8,008 bases of DNA from Thiobacillaceae bacterium (GTDB lineage: Bacteria; Pseudomonadota; Gammaproteobacteria; Burkholderiales; Thiobacillaceae): NCBI GenBank assembly GCA_012274165.1, contig JAAPAA010000170.1, positions 1 to 8,008 on the forward strand, given 5' to 3'. The position numbers and the translations under genes were made by a program. This document shows, piece after piece, positions 4,582 through 8,008 of this stretch (position 1 is its first letter; every line of letters starts with the position of its first letter). Under the pieces are notes generated by a model that was given only the letters and a program-made list of their open reading frames with translations, did not search any database and was not told where the DNA came from.

Positions 4582-4881
4582 ATGAACAAACTTTCAATCT
4601 TGATTCTGTCCGGCATGTTCGCCACCGCCGCGTTCGCCCAGACTGCCACCGCCGTACCCGAAGTCCAGATGCAGGGCAGCGCAAAGGCCCAGGCCGCGGC
4701 CGAGGCCACGCACAACGCCAAGGCCCATGGCACTGACGCGAGGGCAATGCAGCCCCAAGCGCAGGCCGCCGGCAGCAGCACAGCTAAAGCCGCTGCGGAA
4801 CGCGAACACCTGGCCAAGGCGCATACCGGCAAGGGGAACTCGACCGATGACCTGCAGGCCAAGGAAGCCGAGAAGCTCTAA
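4582..4881 (+). CDS. small periplasmic Ala/Lys/His-rich protein with duplicated motif
   Basis: A 99-residue protein. ATG 4582 has AAAGGAA (4566-4572) about 9 bases upstream. A signal peptide (MNKLSILILSGMFATAAFA) is followed by a hydrophilic, probably helical mature chain. Two similar copies of a motif are present: AKAQAAAEATHNAKAHGT (about residues 34-51) and AKAAAEREHLAKAHTG (about 68-83). Both have the form AKA-AAE-x-H-x-AKAH, with His residues regularly placed. Composition is rich in Ala, Lys, Gln and His. Such proteins are sometimes labelled TolA-like only because of low complexity; there is no TolA domain. Its place downstream of the metal-responsive promoter, and the repeated His, suggest a periplasmic metal-binding role loosely reminiscent of SilE, which is inference. 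It is the last gene before the strong terminator at 4943-4972. Confidence 0.85.
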   Translation: MNKLSILILSGMFATAAFAQTATAVPEVQMQGSAKAQAAAEATHNAKAHGTDARAMQPQAQAAGSSTAKAAAEREHLAKAHTGKGNSTDDLQAKEAEKL

Positions 4882-4942
4882 GTTCTTGTCTCCCATCGAC
4901 CACGGCGGGCTCTGTCAGGGTTCCACGTAGTCGCCCGATGTG

Positions 4943-4972
4943 AATGCCTCGCATCCGCGAGGCATTTTGTTT
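4943..4972 (+). terminator. strong rho-independent terminator
   Basis: AATGCCTCGC (4943-4952) and GCGAGGCATT (4957-4966) form a perfect 10-bp stem with an ATCC loop, followed by TTTGTTT. It lies 61 bases after the stop of the 4582-4881 gene and closes that transcription unit, separating it from the CueR-type promoter downstream. Confidence 0.92.
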
Positions 4973-5163
4973 GGGCGAGCCCCATGCACGGGAGGCCAAG
5001 CGCTGTTCGCACTACCGCCACGGGGCGCTTGTCGCTCGACAGGACGCCTGTTGCACCGTACGCTGCCGCACAGACGGCACAGCGCGACGTGCGTATCGTC
5101 GAGAACAGACCGCGTGGCCTTCAAGCTGGCGGCAGTCGCAAGGTCTCTGGCGCATCCTATCGC
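4973..5163. other. gene-free stretch between terminator and copper promoter
   Basis: Several overlapping short open frames exist on both strands, but none has a ribosome-binding site, signal peptide or recognisable motif. Together with the terminator before it and the promoter and leader after it, this makes a 343-base interval without a gene (4882-5224). I see nothing else in it. Confidence 0.5.
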
Positions 5164-5194
5164 TTGACTCTCCCATCATGGGAGGGTTGACACT
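5164..5194 (+). promoter_or_regulatory. CueR-type MerR-family promoter and operator for copZ-copA
   Basis: The -35 element TTGACT (5164-5169) and the -10-like GACACT (5189-5194) are 19 bp apart, the lengthened spacer typical of promoters activated by MerR-family regulators through DNA untwisting. The spacer holds a perfect palindrome, CTCCCAT-C-ATGGGAG (5170-5184), extendable outward to nine matching positions of ten per arm. The layout and the TTGAC-CTCCC/GGGAGG pattern fit copper-efflux promoters bound by CueR. No cueR gene is in the window, so the regulator must be encoded elsewhere. The next gene starts 30 bases after the -10 element. Confidence 0.88.
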
Positions 5195-5224
5195 ACCTCA
5201 TCAACCACCCACCGGAGCATCCAG

Positions 5225-5488
5225 ATGATTGTTTTCCAGGTCAACGACATGACGTGCGGCCACTGTGTCGGCACCATCACCAAGGCCGTCACGGCGGCCG
5301 ACCAAGGCGCGACGGTGCGAATCGACCTCGCCTCGCACCGGGTAGAGATCGAGCCTGCCCAAGCCAACGAGGCCCAGCTGGGCCAAGCCATCAAGGCGGC
5401 AGGCTTCACACCTGTGCCAGCGCAGGCTGCGTCCGATCGTCCGGCAACTGCTGCGGCGCCCAAGCGCGGCGGTTGCTGCTGCAGCTGA
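5225..5488 (+). CDS. copZ: CopZ-like HMA-domain copper chaperone with cysteine-rich tail
   Basis: An 87-residue cytoplasmic protein. ATG 5225 has CGGAG (5212-5216) 8 bases upstream. Residues 1-65 are a heavy-metal-associated (HMA) domain with beta-alpha-beta-beta-alpha-beta pattern: the MTCGHC loop (Met9, Cys11, Cys14) is the Cu(I) site, and IKAAGF (56-61) is the usual loop near the second helix. The protein extends beyond a typical CopZ of about 65-70 residues with an Ala/Pro-rich linker and a C-terminal GGCCCS, where Cys84-86 could bind further metal. It is the first gene after the CueR-type promoter, and copA starts 73 bases downstream with no terminator between. CopZ proteins carry Cu(I) to CopA; since this CopA lacks its own HMA domain, the separate chaperone may do the job of that domain (inference). 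Confidence 0.93.
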   Translation: MIVFQVNDMTCGHCVGTITKAVTAADQGATVRIDLASHRVEIEPAQANEAQLGQAIKAAGFTPVPAQAASDRPATAAAPKRGGCCCS

Positions 5489-5561
5489 AGCCGCCTTGTC
5501 GCGGCGCTGAACAGACAGGAATGGAAACCCGCTGCCGAGTAGCGGCCCGAAGGATCAATCG

Positions 5562-7739
<2,178 letters not shown>

Positions 7740-7748
7740 CGAGTCCGC

Positions 7749-7768
7749 GCCGGGCGCAAATGCCCGGC
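7749..7768. terminator. candidate bidirectional terminator between convergent genes
   Basis: GCCGGGC (7749-7755) and GCCCGGC (7762-7768) form a perfect 7-bp GC stem around GCAAAT. It lies 9 bases after the copA stop and 5 bases from the stop of the convergent small membrane protein gene. The position is right for a shared terminator, but there is only a weak T content (CTTGG) on the copA side. Confidence 0.5.
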
Positions 7769-7773
7769 CTTGG

Positions 7774-7995
7774 CTACTTACGCCCGCGCGTGACGATCCA
7801 CGCAATCACGCCGATGACGATGACGGCCAGCAGGATCGGTGTCCATACTCCGCCATAGCCGCCCATCCAGCCACCACTGCCCATCCAGCCACTGCCCCAG
7901 GTGCCGCCGTTCATCATGTTTCCGCTCTGCGCCAACGCGAACCCCGAGGTCAACAGTGCTATCGCACCCACGATAAATGCAAAGAATGTCTTCAT
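7774..7995 (-). CDS. small Gly/Trp/Met-rich membrane protein
   Basis: A 73-residue protein on the - strand, convergent with copA. The start at 7995 has GGA 8-10 bases upstream and opens a signal-like hydrophobic segment, MKTFFAFIVGAIALLTSGFALA, with possible cleavage after Ala22. Residues 24-50 are rich in Gly, Trp and Met (NMMNGGTWGSGWMGSGGWMGGYGG). Then come a transmembrane helix (about 52-69, WTPILLAVIVIGVIAWIV) and a TRGRK basic end. The mature topology is probably periplasmic N-terminus and cytoplasmic tail. Short proteins of this kind are often found beside copper and heavy-metal efflux genes. The Met/Trp/Gly segment could coordinate a soft metal at the membrane surface, but no function is established. 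Its last 20 residues resemble the partial gene at the left edge. Confidence 0.85.
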   Translation of the reverse strand: MKTFFAFIVGAIALLTSGFALAQSGNMMNGGTWGSGWMGSGGWMGGYGGVWTPILLAVIVIGVIAWIVTRGRK

Positions 7996-8008
7996 GAGTT
8001 TTCCAACA

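Overview
The window is GC-rich DNA. Its codon use, lipoprotein style and gene content suggest a betaproteobacterium of the Burkholderiales (inference; no rRNA or housekeeping marker is present). It reads as part of a copper/silver resistance and envelope metal-handling cluster. No transposase, integrase, tRNA, rRNA or CRISPR array was seen.

Left part (1-2115, + strand): the 3' end of a small membrane protein, then a methionine-rich lipoprotein (133-600), a DUF302 protein (611-1090) and a second lipoprotein with a carboxypeptidase-regulatory-like domain and a Met/Gly-rich stretch (1198-2115). These are co-directional and probably share transcripts. A 356-base stretch with no supportable gene follows, then an unrelated-looking zinc-ribbon membrane protein (2472-3251).

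Middle part (3333-4972): a CusF-like periplasmic copper/silver-binding protein on the - strand is divergent from two small secreted proteins on the + strand (4120-4476 and 4582-4881). The + strand pair ends at a strong intrinsic terminator (4943-4972). The divergent intergenic region carries two near-identical operators of the CusR/CopR/HprR two-component type, one facing each way. Each lies exactly 33 bases upstream of a TACAGT hexamer that could be the -10 element. This suggests the three periplasmic proteins form one regulon answering to a periplasmic-metal sensor kinase, which is not in the window.

Right part (5164-7739): a MerR-family (CueR-type) promoter with a 19-bp spacer and an internal palindrome drives a CopZ-like chaperone and a CopA-type Cu(I)-exporting P1B-ATPase. 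The ATPase has no N-terminal HMA domain; it carries a His-rich stretch and a CPMHP/CPICGM metal-binding module instead. The only HMA domain is the separate chaperone. The window ends with a small Gly/Trp/Met-rich membrane protein on the - strand, whose C-terminus resembles that of the partial gene at the left edge.

Working model (inference): cytoplasmic Cu(I) is sensed by a CueR-like regulator, carried by CopZ and exported by CopA. Periplasmic copper or silver is sensed by a two-component system and bound by the CusF-like protein and the small secreted proteins. The Met-rich lipoproteins may buffer metal at the outer membrane.
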